From Streptomyces sp. SUK 48 (lineage in GTDB: Bacteria; Actinomycetota; Actinomycetes; Streptomycetales; Streptomycetaceae): a DNA stretch of 64,000 bases. This document shows, piece after piece, positions 23,771 to 34,993 of this stretch (positions are counted from its first letter, which is position 1; each line of letters starts with the position of its first letter). The stretch covers positions 4,936,001-5,000,000 of the forward strand of contig NZ_CP045740.1 of the NCBI RefSeq assembly GCF_009650765.1, in the 5' to 3' direction. Under the pieces are notes generated by a model that worked only from the letters and a program-made list of their open reading frames with translations, was not told the DNA's origin and did not search any database. A program made the translations under genes and the position numbers.

Positions 23771-25144
23771 TCAACGGCTCCCGGGTGCACGCAGGGTGGT
23801 GAGCGCCGAAGCCTGCGCGCCCCCGGACTCCGCCACCACCTCCGCGACCGTCTGCGGCTCCCGCACGGTGGCGAAGGCCACGCCGCCCGCGCCGTCCGGC
23901 GCGAAGCCGTGAATTCCGGGCCGGGTGAGGGAGTTGTAGGCGTAGTGGTGCGCGAAGTAGTACGCGCCCGTGTCCAGCGCCGCCGCGTAGTCCCCCTGCT
24001 CCAGCGGGGGCAGTGCGCGCCCCTCGGCCAGCAGGTCGCCCGCGAAGCAGGCCGGGCCCGCCACGTCCTGCACCACCTCGGGCCCCGGCTTCGGCCGGCC
24101 CTTGGCGTCGTACGCGGCGATCCGCAGCGGCCACGCCGCCGGCGCGTACACCGTCCGCGTCGCCACCTGCACGCCCGCGTGCGTCACCGCGATCCGCCGG
24201 CCGCCCGAGCGCTTGGCGTACTCCACCCGCGCCACCACCGTGCCGTGCTTGGCCAGCAGCGACCGCCCGAACTCGGTCACCAGCCCGTACCGCCCCGCGC
24301 GCAGCCCCGGCACCACCTCGGCCAGCAGCCGGGCGTACCGCCCGTACGACGGGTCCGTCGCCTCGCCCGCGAAGTTCACCGGCAGGCCGCCGCCGATGTC
24401 GAGCGTGTCGATCTGCCGCCGCCCCACCCGCGCGTTGATCTCCTCCGCCAGCGCGTACGTCTCCGCCACGCCCCGCGCCAGCAGCTCCAGCGGAATGCCC
24501 TGCGAGCCGGTGTGCGCGTGCAGCCGGGTCAGCCACGGCCGCCGCGCGTACGCCGCCACGACCCACTCGCGCGCCCCCTCGTCGCGCAGCGCCACCCCGA
24601 ACTTCGAGGTCTCGGTCGCCGTCGACGTCGCCCCGATGCTGCCGCCGCCGATCTGCGGGTTGACCCGGATGCCGACCGGGGAGTCGGTCGGCGCGGACCG
24701 CACCAGGGCGTCCAGGCGGTCCAGCTCCTGCGGGTTGTCCGCGTTCACCGCGATGCCCAGCGCCAGCGCCTCGCGCAGTTCCGCCGGGGTCTTGGCGGGC
24801 GAGTCCAGCACGGTCCGCGCCGCCGGTACGCCGGCCGCGCGCGCCAGCGCCAGCTCGCCCGGGCTCGCCACCTCGGCGCCGATGCCCTCCTCGTGCAGCA
24901 GGCGCACCACCGGCACCAGCGGGGACGCCTTCACCGCGAACGCGTGCAGCACCGGGGTGCCGGGCGCGAGGACCGCCTCGAACGCCGCCCGCAGCGCCGC
25001 CGCCGACTCCCGGATGCCCCGCGCGTCGAGCAGCCCCACCACCGCCGTGTCCGGGCCCAGCAGGCCCTGCTCCACGGCGGCGCGCACCGCCTCGTCCCGG
25101 CGCGCGGACCGCTCCCGCGCCTCGGTCTCGACCTCGTGGTCCAC
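23771..25144 (-). CDS. LysA-like PLP-dependent (diaminopimelate-type) decarboxylase
   Basis: The 457-residue enzyme is a fold-type III alanine-racemase/DAP-decarboxylase. It has PLP Lys72 in HAFAVKASPLV, the HTGSQG motif, DIGGGLPVNF, the phosphate-binding TEFGRS segment and the second-subunit cysteine region GPACFAGD. The C-terminal YFAHHYAYNSL replaces the YxxxMxSNYN signature of true DAP decarboxylase, so the substrate may be a different amino acid or polyamine precursor. Start GTG 25144 follows AGGAGGG. It diverges from hutU across 138 bp that contain an operator-like repeat. It is probably a paralogue of the housekeeping lysA. Confidence 0.83.
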   Translation of the reverse strand: MDHEVETEARERSARRDEAVRAAVEQGLLGPDTAVVGLLDARGIRESAAALRAAFEAVLAPGTPVLHAFAVKASPLVPVVRLLHEEGIGAEVASPGELALARAAGVPAARTVLDSPAKTPAELREALALGIAVNADNPQELDRLDALVRSAPTDSPVGIRVNPQIGGGSIGATSTATETSKFGVALRDEGAREWVVAAYARRPWLTRLHAHTGSQGIPLELLARGVAETYALAEEINARVGRRQIDTLDIGGGLPVNFAGEATDPSYGRYARLLAEVVPGLRAGRYGLVTEFGRSLLAKHGTVVARVEYAKRSGGRRIAVTHAGVQVATRTVYAPAAWPLRIAAYDAKGRPKPGPEVVQDVAGPACFAGDLLAEGRALPPLEQGDYAAALDTGAYYFAHHYAYNSLTRPGIHGFAPDGAGGVAFATVREPQTVAEVVAESGGAQASALTTLRAPGSR

Positions 25145-25220
25145 CGCGATTCCCTCCTGTCGGACGTCAGCTGCTTCCAGCCAAACACCCAGGACGCGCG
25201 GACGGGGCCGCCCCGATGTA

Positions 25221-25258
25221 TTGACTAGTTCTATTCATGCAGCCAGGATGTGAATAGA
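25221..25258 (+). promoter_or_regulatory. hut promoter with overlapping inverted repeat
   Basis: TTGACT (25221-25226), a 17-base spacer and CAGGAT (25244-25249) form a good vegetative promoter. An 8-bp inverted repeat, TCTATTCA (25230-25237) with TGAATAGA (25251-25258), brackets the -10 box. This is the geometry of a repressor operator for histidine-utilisation genes. Confidence 0.7.
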
Positions 25259-25282
25259 CGTAGCAACAGCAGGAGGCAGACG

Positions 25283-26943
<1,661 letters not shown>

Positions 26944-26947
<4 letters not shown>

Positions 26948-28236
26948 CACACGGGTTGAGCGGGCGCGGCGACGCCTCGGCAACGGCCGAGGGTCCGCCC
27001 TCGGCCGCGGGCCGGCCCGGCTCCTCCTTCCAGGAGATGTGGCGGGAGCTGCTGCCGATCGGCCGCGACGCGGACTCCGGTGGATACCGGCGCTTCGCCT
27101 GGAGCGGGCCGGACGCCGAGTGCCGGGCGTGGTTCAAGGAGCAGGCCGAGGGCCGCGGGCTGGCCTACGAGGTCGACCGCAACGGGAACCAGTGGGCCTG
27201 GCTCGGCGACCCCGCCGCCGGGGACGCCGTGGTCACCGGCTCGCACCTGGACTCGGTGCCGGACGGCGGGGCCTTCGACGGGCCCCTCGGGGTGGTGTCC
27301 TCCTTCGCCGCCCTCGACGAACTGCTGCGCAGGGGAGCGCGGTTCGCCAAGCCCCTCGCGATCGTCAACTTCGGCGACGAGGAGGGTGCCCGGTTCGGCC
27401 TCGCCTGCGTCGGCTCCCGGCTGACCTCGGGCGCGCTGACCGTCGCGGACGCCCACCGGCTCACCGACGGGGACGGCGTCAGCCTGCCCCGCGCCATGGC
27501 GGCCGCCGGATACGACCCGGAGGCCATCGGGCCCGACCCCGAGCGGCTGGCCCGGATCGGCGCCTTCGTCGAGCTGCACGTCGAACAGGGCCGCGCGCTG
27601 GACCTGTCCGGCGACCGGATGGGCATCGCCAGCGCCATCTGGCCGCACGGCCGCTGGCGGTTCGACTTCCGGGGCGAGGCCAACCACGCCGGCACCACCC
27701 GGCTCACTGACCGCCACGACCCGATGCTGTCCTACGCCGAGACCGTGCTCGCCGCCCGCCGTGAGGCCGAACTCGCCGGTGCCGTCGCCACCTTCGGGAA
27801 GATCGCGGTGGACCCGAACGGCGTCAACGCGATCCCCTCGCGGGTGCGCGGCTGGCTCGACTCCCGCGCCGCCGACCAGGAGACCCTGGACACGGTGGTC
27901 GGCGGCATCGAGAAGGCGGCCCGGGAGTACGCGGACGCGCACGGCGTGGACCTCGACGTCGTACGGGAGTCCTTCACGCCCGTCGTGGAGTTCGACCACG
28001 CGCTGCGTGACGAACTCGGCCGCATCCTGGGCCGGGACACCGGCCTCACCGTGCCCGTCCTCGGCACCGGCGCCGGACACGACGCCGGAATCCTCTCGGG
28101 GAGCATCCCCACCGCCATGCTGTTCGTGCGCAACCCCACCGGCGTCTCGCACTCCCCGGCCGAGTCCGCGGCCGAGGACGACTGCGTGGCCGGGGTGGCG
28201 GCGCTCGCCGACGTACTGGAAGGGCTGGCCTGTTGA
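26944..28236 (+). CDS. M20-family amidohydrolase in the hut operon
   Basis: The 430-residue zinc hydrolase is of the allantoate amidohydrolase/N-carbamoyl-amino-acid hydrolase type. Metal-site segments are [36 protein letters not shown] and the C-terminal GAGHDAGIL. Family members cleave N-substituted amino acids. In this operon HutF makes N-formylglutamate, and no HutG deformylase is present, so this enzyme plausibly releases glutamate from it; that is inference. The GTG start overlaps the hutU stop, and the gene overlaps hutF by 4 bases, so it is translationally tied to the pathway. Confidence 0.87.
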
Positions 28237-29567
28237 CCAGGGCGACGTACTGGCTGGAGCACGCCTGGCTCGGCGACCGTGTCGAGCCGGGGGTGCTGGT
28301 CGAGACCGCGGACGGGCGGATCGGTGCCGTGCGCACCCAGGTGCCCGTCCCGCCGCCGGGTGCCGAGGCACTGCGCGGACTCACCCTCCCGGGGCTGGCG
28401 AACGCCCACAGCCACGCCTTCCACCGGGCCCTGCGCGGCACCGTCCAGGTCGGCTCCGGCACCTTCTGGACCTGGCGCGAGGTGATGTACTCCGTCGCCG
28501 ACCGGCTGACCCCGGACACCTACCACGCGCTCGCCCGCGCGGTGTACGCCGAGATGGCGCTGGCCGGCATCACCTGCGTCGGCGAGTTCCACTACGTGCA
28601 CCACGCCCGCGGCGGCACCCCCTACGCCGACCCCAACGCCATGGGCGAGGCGCTGATCGCGGCCGCCGCCGAGGCGGGCATCCGGATCACCCTCCTGGAC
28701 ACCTGCTATCTCGCGGCCGGTTTCGACCAGGCGCCCAACGCCCACCAGGTCCGCTTCTCCGACGGCAGCGCGGAGGCATGGGCCGAACGCTGTGCAGTTC
28801 TCAAGGAACGGGATCACGCACGGATCGGGGCGGCGATCCACTCCGTACGGGCCGTGCCCGCCGCCCAGCTGGCGACCGTGGCCCGCTGGGCCGAGGAGCG
28901 GCGGGCCCCGCTGCACGTCCACCTCTCGGAGCAGACCGCCGAGAACGACGCCTGCCTCGCCGCGCACGGCCGCACCCCCACCCGGCTGCTCGCCGACCAC
29001 GGCGTCCTCGGGCCGCGCACCACCGGGGTGCACAACACCCACCTCACCGACGAGGACATCGCCCTGCTCGGCGGCTCGCGCACCGGCACCTGCATGTGCC
29101 CGACCACCGAACGGGACCTCGCCGACGGCATCGGCCCGGCCGTCGCCCTCCAGCGGGCCGGCTCCCCGCTCTCCCTCGGCTCCGACAGCCACGCCGTCGT
29201 CGACCTGCTCGAAGAGGCGCGTGCCATGGAGCTGAACGAGCGGCTGCGCAGCCGCACCCGGGGCCACTGGACGGCCGCCGCCCTGCTGCGGGCCGCCACC
29301 GCCGACGGGCACGCCGCCCTCGGCTGGGACGAGGCCGGCCGGATCGAACCGGGCGCGCTCGCCGACCTGACGACGATCGCCCTGGACTCGGTCAGGACCG
29401 CGGGCCCCGAGCCCCGGCTGGGCGCCGAGACGGCCGTATTCGCGGCGGGCGCGGCCGATGTACGGCATACGGTCGTGGGCGGCCGGCAGGTCGTGCGCGA
29501 CGGCGCGCACACGCTCGTACCGGATGTGCCCCGCGCGCTGGCCGACGCCGTCGAAGCCCTGCGCTGA
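28233..29567 (+). CDS. hutF: Formimidoylglutamate deiminase
   Basis: The 444-residue amidohydrolase-superfamily enzyme has the early [13 protein letters not shown] metal motif (His-x-His), [24 protein letters not shown] and [16 protein letters not shown] for the final metal Asp. These are HutF signatures. It deaminates N-formimino-L-glutamate to N-formyl-L-glutamate and ammonia. Translation starts at a TTG that overlaps the previous stop (TTGA) and follows GGAAGG. Its place before hutI and after the M20 gene supports the assignment. Confidence 0.93.
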   Translation: MTRATYWLEHAWLGDRVEPGVLVETADGRIGAVRTQVPVPPPGAEALRGLTLPGLANAHSHAFHRALRGTVQVGSGTFWTWREVMYSVADRLTPDTYHALARAVYAEMALAGITCVGEFHYVHHARGGTPYADPNAMGEALIAAAAEAGIRITLLDTCYLAAGFDQAPNAHQVRFSDGSAEAWAERCAVLKERDHARIGAAIHSVRAVPAAQLATVARWAEERRAPLHVHLSEQTAENDACLAAHGRTPTRLLADHGVLGPRTTGVHNTHLTDEDIALLGGSRTGTCMCPTTERDLADGIGPAVALQRAGSPLSLGSDSHAVVDLLEEARAMELNERLRSRTRGHWTAAALLRAATADGHAALGWDEAGRIEPGALADLTTIALDSVRTAGPEPRLGAETAVFAAGAADVRHTVVGGRQVVRDGAHTLVPDVPRALADAVEALR

Positions 29568-29604
29568 CCGCGCCGACCCCCATCGCCCCCACGAGGACGC
29601 CACC

Positions 29605-30780
29605 ATGAGCAGCAGCACCGTCATCACCAACATCGCCGCACTGGTCACCAACGATCCCTCCCTCGGTGACAACTCCCCCCTCGGTCTGATCCAGGACGCG
29701 GCCGTCGTCATCGAGGGCGACCGCGTCACGTGGACCGGTGAGGCAAGCAAAGCACCCGCCACTGACAATCGGGTCGACGCGGGCGGCCGGGCGGTGCTGC
29801 CGGGGTTCGTGGACTCCCACTCCCACCTGGTCTTCGCGGGGGACCGCACCCAGGAGTTCAACGCCCGGATGTCCGGCCGCGCCTACTCGGCGGGCGGCAT
29901 CCGCACCACCGTCGCCGCCACCCGCGCCGCGAGCGACGCGGACCTCGCGGCCAACCTGACCCGCTACCTGGCCGAGGCGCTGCGGCAGGGCACCACCACC
30001 TTCGAGACCAAGTCGGGCTACGGCCTGACCGTCGAGGACGAGGCCCGCGCCCTGCGCATCGCCGCCGAGCACACCGACGAGGTGACGTACCTCGGCGCGC
30101 ACATCGTCTCCCCGGACTACGCCGACGACCCGGCCGGCTACGTCGCCCTGGTCACCGGCGAGATGCTGGACGCCTGCGCGCCGCACGCCCGCTGGATCGA
30201 CGTGTTCTGCGAGAAGGGCGCCTTCGACGGCGACCAGGCCCGCGCGATCCTCACCGCGGGCAAGGCGAAGGGCCTGCACCCGCGCATCCACGCCAACCAG
30301 CTCTCCTACGGCCCCGGCGTGCAGCTGGCCGTCGAACTGGACGCGGCCAGCGCCGACCACTGCACCCACCTCACGGACGCGGACGTCGACGCCCTGGCGA
30401 GCGGGGCCACGGTCGCCACGCTGCTGCCCGGCGCCGAGTTCTCCACCCGCGCCGAGTGGCCCGACGCCCGCCGGCTGCTGGACGCGGGAGTCACCGTCGC
30501 CCTGTCCACGGACTGCAACCCGGGCTCGTCGTTCACCTCCTCCGTGCCCTTCTGCATCGCCCTGGCCGTGCGCGACATGGGCATGACCCCCGACGAGGCG
30601 GTCTGGTCCGCCACGGCGGGCGGCGCGGCGGCCCTGCGCCGCACCGACATCGGCCGCCTCGCCCCCGGCGCCCGCGCCGACCTGACCCTGCTCGACGCCC
30701 CCAGCCATGTGCACCTCGCCTACCGGCCGGGCGTGCCCCTGGTCAGCGGGGTGTGGCGGAGCGGCGTACGGGTGGTGTGA
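29605..30780 (+). CDS. hutI: Imidazolonepropionase
   Basis: The 391-residue metal-dependent amidohydrolase shows [14 protein letters not shown] (His-x-His), [21 protein letters not shown] and [15 protein letters not shown]. It opens imidazolone-5-propionate to N-formimino-L-glutamate, the step before HutF. ATG 29605 follows GAGGA by 8 bases. A 37-bp gap separates it from hutF. The operon ends at a strong bidirectional stem-loop shared with the convergent sigma-factor gene. Confidence 0.96.
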   Translation: MSSSTVITNIAALVTNDPSLGDNSPLGLIQDAAVVIEGDRVTWTGEASKAPATDNRVDAGGRAVLPGFVDSHSHLVFAGDRTQEFNARMSGRAYSAGGIRTTVAATRAASDADLAANLTRYLAEALRQGTTTFETKSGYGLTVEDEARALRIAAEHTDEVTYLGAHIVSPDYADDPAGYVALVTGEMLDACAPHARWIDVFCEKGAFDGDQARAILTAGKAKGLHPRIHANQLSYGPGVQLAVELDAASADHCTHLTDADVDALASGATVATLLPGAEFSTRAEWPDARRLLDAGVTVALSTDCNPGSSFTSSVPFCIALAVRDMGMTPDEAVWSATAGGAAALRRTDIGRLAPGARADLTLLDAPSHVHLAYRPGVPLVSGVWRSGVRVV

Positions 30781-30791
30781 GGCCCCAGGCA

Positions 30792-30832
30792 CGCCGAAGC
30801 GGCCCGGACGGGGAGTCCGGGCCGCTTCGGCG
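30792..30832. terminator. Bidirectional terminator between hutI and the sigma-factor gene
   Basis: An 18-bp perfect stem (30792-30809 with 30815-30832) encloses a GGGGA loop. It lies 11 bases after the hutI stop and 44 bases after the stop of the convergent sigma gene. Confidence 0.9.
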
Positions 30833-30876
30833 GGTGCGGGGGGAGGGGGGACGGCCGGAGACCGTCGTCCCCGGGG

Positions 30877-31773
30877 TCACTCCTCCACCGTGAGTCCCTT
30901 GCGCAGCCGTACCAGCGTGCGGGACAGGAGACGGGACACGTGCATCTGGGAGATGCCCAGCTCCTCGCCGATCTCCGACTGGGTCATGTTGGCCACGAAC
31001 CGCAGGGAGAGGATCTGCCGGTCGCGCTGGGGCAGCCCGGCGATCAGGGGCTTGAGCGACTCGATGTACTCGATGCCCTCGATCCCGTGGTCCTCGTACC
31101 CGATGCGGTCCGCGAGCGCGCCCTCGGTCTCGTCCTCCTCGGGCTGGGCGTCCAGCGACGAGGCGGTGTACGCGTTCGAGGCGGCCATGCCCTCGACGAC
31201 CTCGTCCTTCGAGATGCCCAGGCGCTCGGCCAGCTCCGCCACGGTCGGCGAGCGGTCCAGCTTCTGGGCCAGCTCGTCCCCGGCCTTCGCCAGGTCCAGA
31301 CGCAGCTCCTGGAGCCGGCGCGGGACGCGCACGGACCACGAGGTGTCGCGGAAGAACCGCTTGATCTCGCCGATGATGGTCGGCATCGCGAAAGTGGGGA
31401 ACTCGACACCGCGAGACAGCTCGAAGCGGTCGATCGCCTTGATCAGGCCGATGGTGCCGACCTGGATGATGTCCTCCATCGGCTCACTGCGGGAGCGGAA
31501 GCGGGAGGCGGCGAACTTGACGAGCGCGAGGTTCAGCTCGACGAGGGTGTTGCGCACGTACGCGTACTCGTGCGTCCCCTCCTCCAGCGTCTGCAGGCGC
31601 CCGAAGAGGGTCTTGGACAGGGCCCGCGCGTCGACGGGGCCGACCTCGTCGTACGGGGGGATCTCCGGGAGTCCCTCGAAGGGGTCATGGAGATCGATGG
31701 GATGATCCAGTGGTACCGGTGGGGGTGTCGACGTCGCGATCGGGGTAGGCGAGGCGTCGAGCCGGGCTGACAT
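30877..31773 (-). CDS. RNA polymerase sigma factor, SigB/SigF subfamily
   Basis: The 298-residue protein has sigma region 2 (NLALVKFAASRF; DIIQVGTIGLIKAIDRFE; FPTFAMPTIIGEIKRFFRD), region 3 (VRVPRRLQELRLDL; SPTVAELAERLGIS) and region 4 (LPQRDRQILSLRF; TQSEIGEELGISQMHVSRLL). This is the stress/differentiation group that is controlled by partner switching. The position beside hutI and next to a STAS antagonist resembles the sigI locus of S. coelicolor, as I recall it. ATG 31773 follows GGAGGA. It diverges from the STAS gene. Confidence 0.93.
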   Translation of the reverse strand: MSARLDASPTPIATSTPPPVPLDHPIDLHDPFEGLPEIPPYDEVGPVDARALSKTLFGRLQTLEEGTHEYAYVRNTLVELNLALVKFAASRFRSRSEPMEDIIQVGTIGLIKAIDRFELSRGVEFPTFAMPTIIGEIKRFFRDTSWSVRVPRRLQELRLDLAKAGDELAQKLDRSPTVAELAERLGISKDEVVEGMAASNAYTASSLDAQPEEDETEGALADRIGYEDHGIEGIEYIESLKPLIAGLPQRDRQILSLRFVANMTQSEIGEELGISQMHVSRLLSRTLVRLRKGLTVEE

Positions 31774-32019
31774 GGGTGTCCTCCATCGTTCTCGGCATAC
31801 GGCTGCCGAAGCCATCAGGTGCACTACGGAGTGCGGCGCCTCCAAAGCCGGCGTGTAGAAGTACGTGTCGTACTAGCCCTATCGGCTTTGCATGAGCGAT
31901 CGCAAGTGCGTTCTGTTCAGGTATGTCCGATTATGTGAGGTTGTTCGGGTGCCAGACCGCGCCAGGAAGGCGTAATGTTCGAGGGCATCAGCAAGCCACG
32001 ACCTCGGGAGAGAGACGGC

Positions 32020-32406
32020 ATGGACCACGGGATGGTCGGCAGCGCACAGTCGGGCCGGCTTCTGGTGGAGGTGCGTGAAGCGGGCGCCAGCGCGGTTGTC
32101 ACACCGGCGGGTGAGCTTGACCACCACACCGCCGATCTGCTGCGCGAACCCCTCGACGACCTCCTTGGCAAGGGATTCTCGCGGCTCGTGGTGGACTGCT
32201 CGCGCCTGGAGTTCTGCGACTCCACGGGGCTGAACGTCCTGCTCGGAGCCCGCTTGAAGGCGGAGGCCGCCGGTGGCGGCGTCCATCTGGCGGGAATGCA
32301 GCCGGTAGTCGCTCGCGTGTTCGAGATCACCGGAGCCGAGGCGGTCTTCACCGTCCACGGCTCCGTCGCGGACGCGCTGGCCGGGGAGGACGGCGGCACC
32401 GGCTGA
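32020..32406 (+). CDS. Anti-sigma factor antagonist (STAS domain)
   Basis: The 128-residue STAS protein has the regulatory serine in LEFCDSTGLNVLLGAR, the site that partner kinases phosphorylate. When unphosphorylated it should bind an anti-sigma kinase and free the sigma factor encoded divergently. ATG 32020 follows GGGAGAG. The likely antagonistic kinase is the HATPase protein at 32823, giving a complete switch in one locus. Confidence 0.9.
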   Translation: MDHGMVGSAQSGRLLVEVREAGASAVVTPAGELDHHTADLLREPLDDLLGKGFSRLVVDCSRLEFCDSTGLNVLLGARLKAEAAGGGVHLAGMQPVVARVFEITGAEAVFTVHGSVADALAGEDGGTG

Positions 32407-32822
32407 GCCCGCGATCGTGCGCGGCCGGGTGCGGGACGGCTCCCTCGCTCCTGCCCTCATGGCCCCCGAAGTCTCGGGGGATCCCGGGGGTCCCGTGCAT
32501 CCCACGGAAGACGGGGGGTGTTCCGGCGCCCGGGTCGGGCAGGAGAGATGCTGACGAACCTCCACCGTCAAGGCGGCGTCGCCGCACTCCGGGTGTGACA
32601 TACCCGTGGGTGTGCGACAGGCTCGAACGGGCAGGAACCTGCCCGGACGGGACAGCCGCGAACAGGAGTGCGAGGCGTCACGCGACGGGCGGACGGGGGC
32701 TGATGTGTGGATGACGGGACGTACGACGGGGCGGTGCTGCCGCCGGAGGACGGACCGGCCGGTGCTGGGGAGCACCGGACTGTTTAATCGTGAACTTGGT
32801 GATTCGGTGAGGTGAAGCGCTG
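32407..32822. other. 416-bp gap between STAS and HATPase genes
   Basis: No coding sequence is convincing. The last 50 bases are AT-richer (TGTTTAATCGTGAACTTGG) and end in a GAGGTGA ribosome site, so a promoter for the 32823 gene probably lies there. Confidence 0.4.
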
Positions 32823-33419
32823 ATGAGCACCACCCGGCCCTACCCGCCGGGCGACCGCGGCCATGAGCCCAGCGGCGCTTCCGGGGTGTCCGGGTCCTCC
32901 GGGGAGGACGCGCCGGCCGGCGCTGCGATGGCGTCCGTGACGGGCGCGGCCGCCTCGGCCGCGCCGCCGTCCCTGGCGGACACCGGCGGCATGGAGACGG
33001 CGCGGGGCCGGCAGGTCCGCAGACTCGGCCTCGAAGGGGCCAGTGGCGTCGTCCCGATGGCCCGCGACTTCACCCGGCAGGCGCTGTACGACTGGGGCTG
33101 GCTGCCCGCCGCGGGCGCGGACCAGCGGGCCGCGGCGGAGGACGTGCTGCTCGTCGTCTCCGAGCTCGTCACCAACGCCTGCCTGCACGCCGAGGGCCCC
33201 GACGAGCTGGCCCTCGCCTGCGACAACAAGGTGATCCGCCTGGAGGTCACCGACCGCGGCGCCGGCCAGCCGACCCCCCGCACCCCGCATCGCGCAGGCC
33301 GCCCCGGCGGCCACGGCATGTTCATCGTCCAGCGCCTGTGCCTGGACTGGGGCGTGGTGCGCGCCCAGGACCGCCCCGGCAAGACGGTGTGGGCGGAACT
33401 GGGCGCCGCCCCGGCCTGA
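32823..33419 (+). CDS. RsbW-like ATP-binding anti-sigma factor
   Basis: This has 198 residues. The first 60 are Gly/Ser/Ala-rich and disordered. A GHKL ATPase domain follows, with N-box ELVTNACLHA, G1 box EVTDRGAGQP, G2 box GGHGMFIV and an end of KTVWAEL. Such proteins bind SigF-type sigma factors or phosphorylate STAS antagonists. Its position one gene from the STAS protein and two from the sigma factor fits a partner-switch module. Start ATG 32823 follows GAGGTGA. Which sigma factor it holds is not provable here. Confidence 0.85.
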   Translation: MSTTRPYPPGDRGHEPSGASGVSGSSGEDAPAGAAMASVTGAAASAAPPSLADTGGMETARGRQVRRLGLEGASGVVPMARDFTRQALYDWGWLPAAGADQRAAAEDVLLVVSELVTNACLHAEGPDELALACDNKVIRLEVTDRGAGQPTPRTPHRAGRPGGHGMFIVQRLCLDWGVVRAQDRPGKTVWAELGAAPA

Positions 33420-34142
33420 CGACGCCGCCCGGCCCACCAGGCGGCCCCGACCCAGGGGCCGCCGCCCGGCCCGCGTGATCCCGGTGTGCTGCTTTGGCCG
33501 GTCCCGCGTGATCCCGGTGTGCTGCTCTGACCGGTCCCGCGTGATCCCGGCCTGCCGCTCTGACCGGTCTGCGTGATCCCGGCCTGCCGCTCTGACCGGT
33601 CTGCGTGATCCCGGCCGCTGCGTCGGCCGGCCCGTGCGATGCGCGGGCGCCCGGTTGCCGCTCTCGGTTCGCGCGCCCGCGCGCACGACCGTCACGCCGA
33701 AAGATCCCGCGCGCCCGACGGTCGTCCCGGACGCCCGTAGACGCCCCCGCTCGCCGCGTCCGCCGCTTCGGTCGGCTCGCGTGATGTTCTGGGGCCTGGC
33801 CTGCTCCCGGCCCGGGGTGGGCCCCTGTGTCCGGCGGGGCCGGGCGGTCGTCGTCCCGGGAGAGTCTCGCGTTTCCAGTGCTGCCTTCGCTCTGGTGGTT
33901 CGTCGGGGCTCCCGTGTGCCTGGCGGTCGCTTCGGGCGCTCGTGCGCGCCCCCGGTCGCCTCGCCCGCCGCTTCGGTCGGCTCACGGGAGGTCTGGAGCG
34001 CGGCCTTCCTCCTGATGGGCCCTCGCGCCCCGAGCGCCCGCGCACCACCCCCGTCGCCCCGTCCGCCCGCACCGCTTCACCCCTCACCCCCCACACAACC
34101 CCGCCGGTACGTGTCTTCCTTCCTCGGGGTCCCGGGCGTACC
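33420..34142. other. Repeat-rich non-coding stretch
   Basis: No gene is seen in about 720 bases. The left half carries a 32-33-bp tandem array and the right half two copies of an imperfect 40-base direct repeat, 33742-33781 and 33947-33986 (about 36 of 40 identical, containing GCCGCTTCGGTCGGCTC). Reading frames here are low-complexity. It may be decayed sequence or a recombination-prone spacer. Confidence 0.55.
33473..33616. repeat. Tandem repeat, four 32-33-bp units plus a partial
   Basis: Units begin at 33473, 33506, 33539, 33571 and 33603 (partial). Each holds GCGTGATCCCGG; the second to fourth units also end in the palindrome GACCGGTC, which the first unit varies to GGCCGGTC. The units abut directly, so this is not a CRISPR array. 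Confidence 0.85.
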
Positions 34143-34169
34143 TTGACGGCTGACCTGATGCTCCGTCAG
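34143..34169 (+). promoter_or_regulatory. Promoter region with CTGA-TCAG dyad
   Basis: TTGACG (34143-34148) is followed by CTGATGCTCCGTCAG (34155-34169), whose ends form an inverted repeat with one mismatch. It lies 35 bases before the GTG of the LPQTG protein gene and is a likely promoter or operator for it. Confidence 0.45.
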
Positions 34170-34203
34170 GAAACTGCCGGGAACGAATTGGGGTGGACCG
34201 ATC

Positions 34204-34923
34204 GTGTCGTACCCGAAACGAACCGCCGCGTTCGCGTCCGCCGCGGCGCTGGCCGGGGCGGCCGTGGTGCTGACCGCGCCGGCCGCGCAGGCCGACGTGG
34301 TCGACGTCAACTACAAGTGTGAGACGCCGATCGGCGTCAAGAGCGCCGTCTCGCCGATCGACATCAAGGGCGTCCGGAGCGGCGCGGGTTACAAGGTCAC
34401 GATGTCCTGGCAGAAGGGCGTCTCCTCCAGCCCCGTCGAACTGGGCAAGGGCGCGATGAGCCCGAGCGCCACCATCAGGCTCGGCGGCGCCGACAGCGGC
34501 ACGCTCCCGGTGAGCGGGCCGCCCAACGCCGCCGCGATCCCCGCCAACACCCCCATCAAGATCAGCGACTTGAGCGGCACCTACACGCCCAGGAAGTCCG
34601 GCAAGGTCACCTTCACCGCGGGCACGCTCACCATCAAGGCGCTCGGTACGACGACGACCTGTACTCCCACCAACAACCCGGGCCCCTCCCTGACGCTGAA
34701 CGTGACCGCGGCGGGCGACGGTTCGACCGGCGGCTCCTCCAGCACCGGCGGCTCCTCCTCCGGCACCGGCTCCTCCTCCGGCTCCGCGCCCGGCGGCACC
34801 CTCCCGCAGACCGGCCCCGACGACTCCGCCCTCGCCCTCGGCACCCTCGGCGGCACCGTGCTCCTCGCCGGCGCCGCGGGCATCCTCTGGCTGACCCGGC
34901 GCGGCCCCGCCGTACGTCGCTGA
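34204..34923 (+). CDS. Secreted LPQTG cell-wall-anchored protein
   Basis: The 239-residue protein has a signal peptide (about 1-30, ending APAAQA|D). It carries one domain bounded by two cysteines (YKCETPIG near 37 and TTTTCTP near 155), then a Gly/Ser/Thr linker, LPQTG, a hydrophobic helix and a basic tail. The tail pattern marks a sortase substrate. The Cys-bounded domain recurs twice in the protein at 36926. Function is unknown; an adhesive or structural surface role is possible. Start is GTG 34204 after GGGGTGGA. Confidence 0.85.
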   Translation: MSYPKRTAAFASAAALAGAAVVLTAPAAQADVVDVNYKCETPIGVKSAVSPIDIKGVRSGAGYKVTMSWQKGVSSSPVELGKGAMSPSATIRLGGADSGTLPVSGPPNAAAIPANTPIKISDLSGTYTPRKSGKVTFTAGTLTIKALGTTTTCTPTNNPGPSLTLNVTAAGDGSTGGSSSTGGSSSGTGSSSGSAPGGTLPQTGPDDSALALGTLGGTVLLAGAAGILWLTRRGPAVRR

Positions 34924-34993
34924 CTCCGCCGCCGCACACCGCCGTTCGCCGACGTCCGCCGCCGAAACCCGGTCACCAGCGCTGGAGCCGCCC

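Noticed and set aside
33473..33616. Tandem array considered as a CRISPR
   Set aside because: Units abut with no unique spacers and no cas genes are present.
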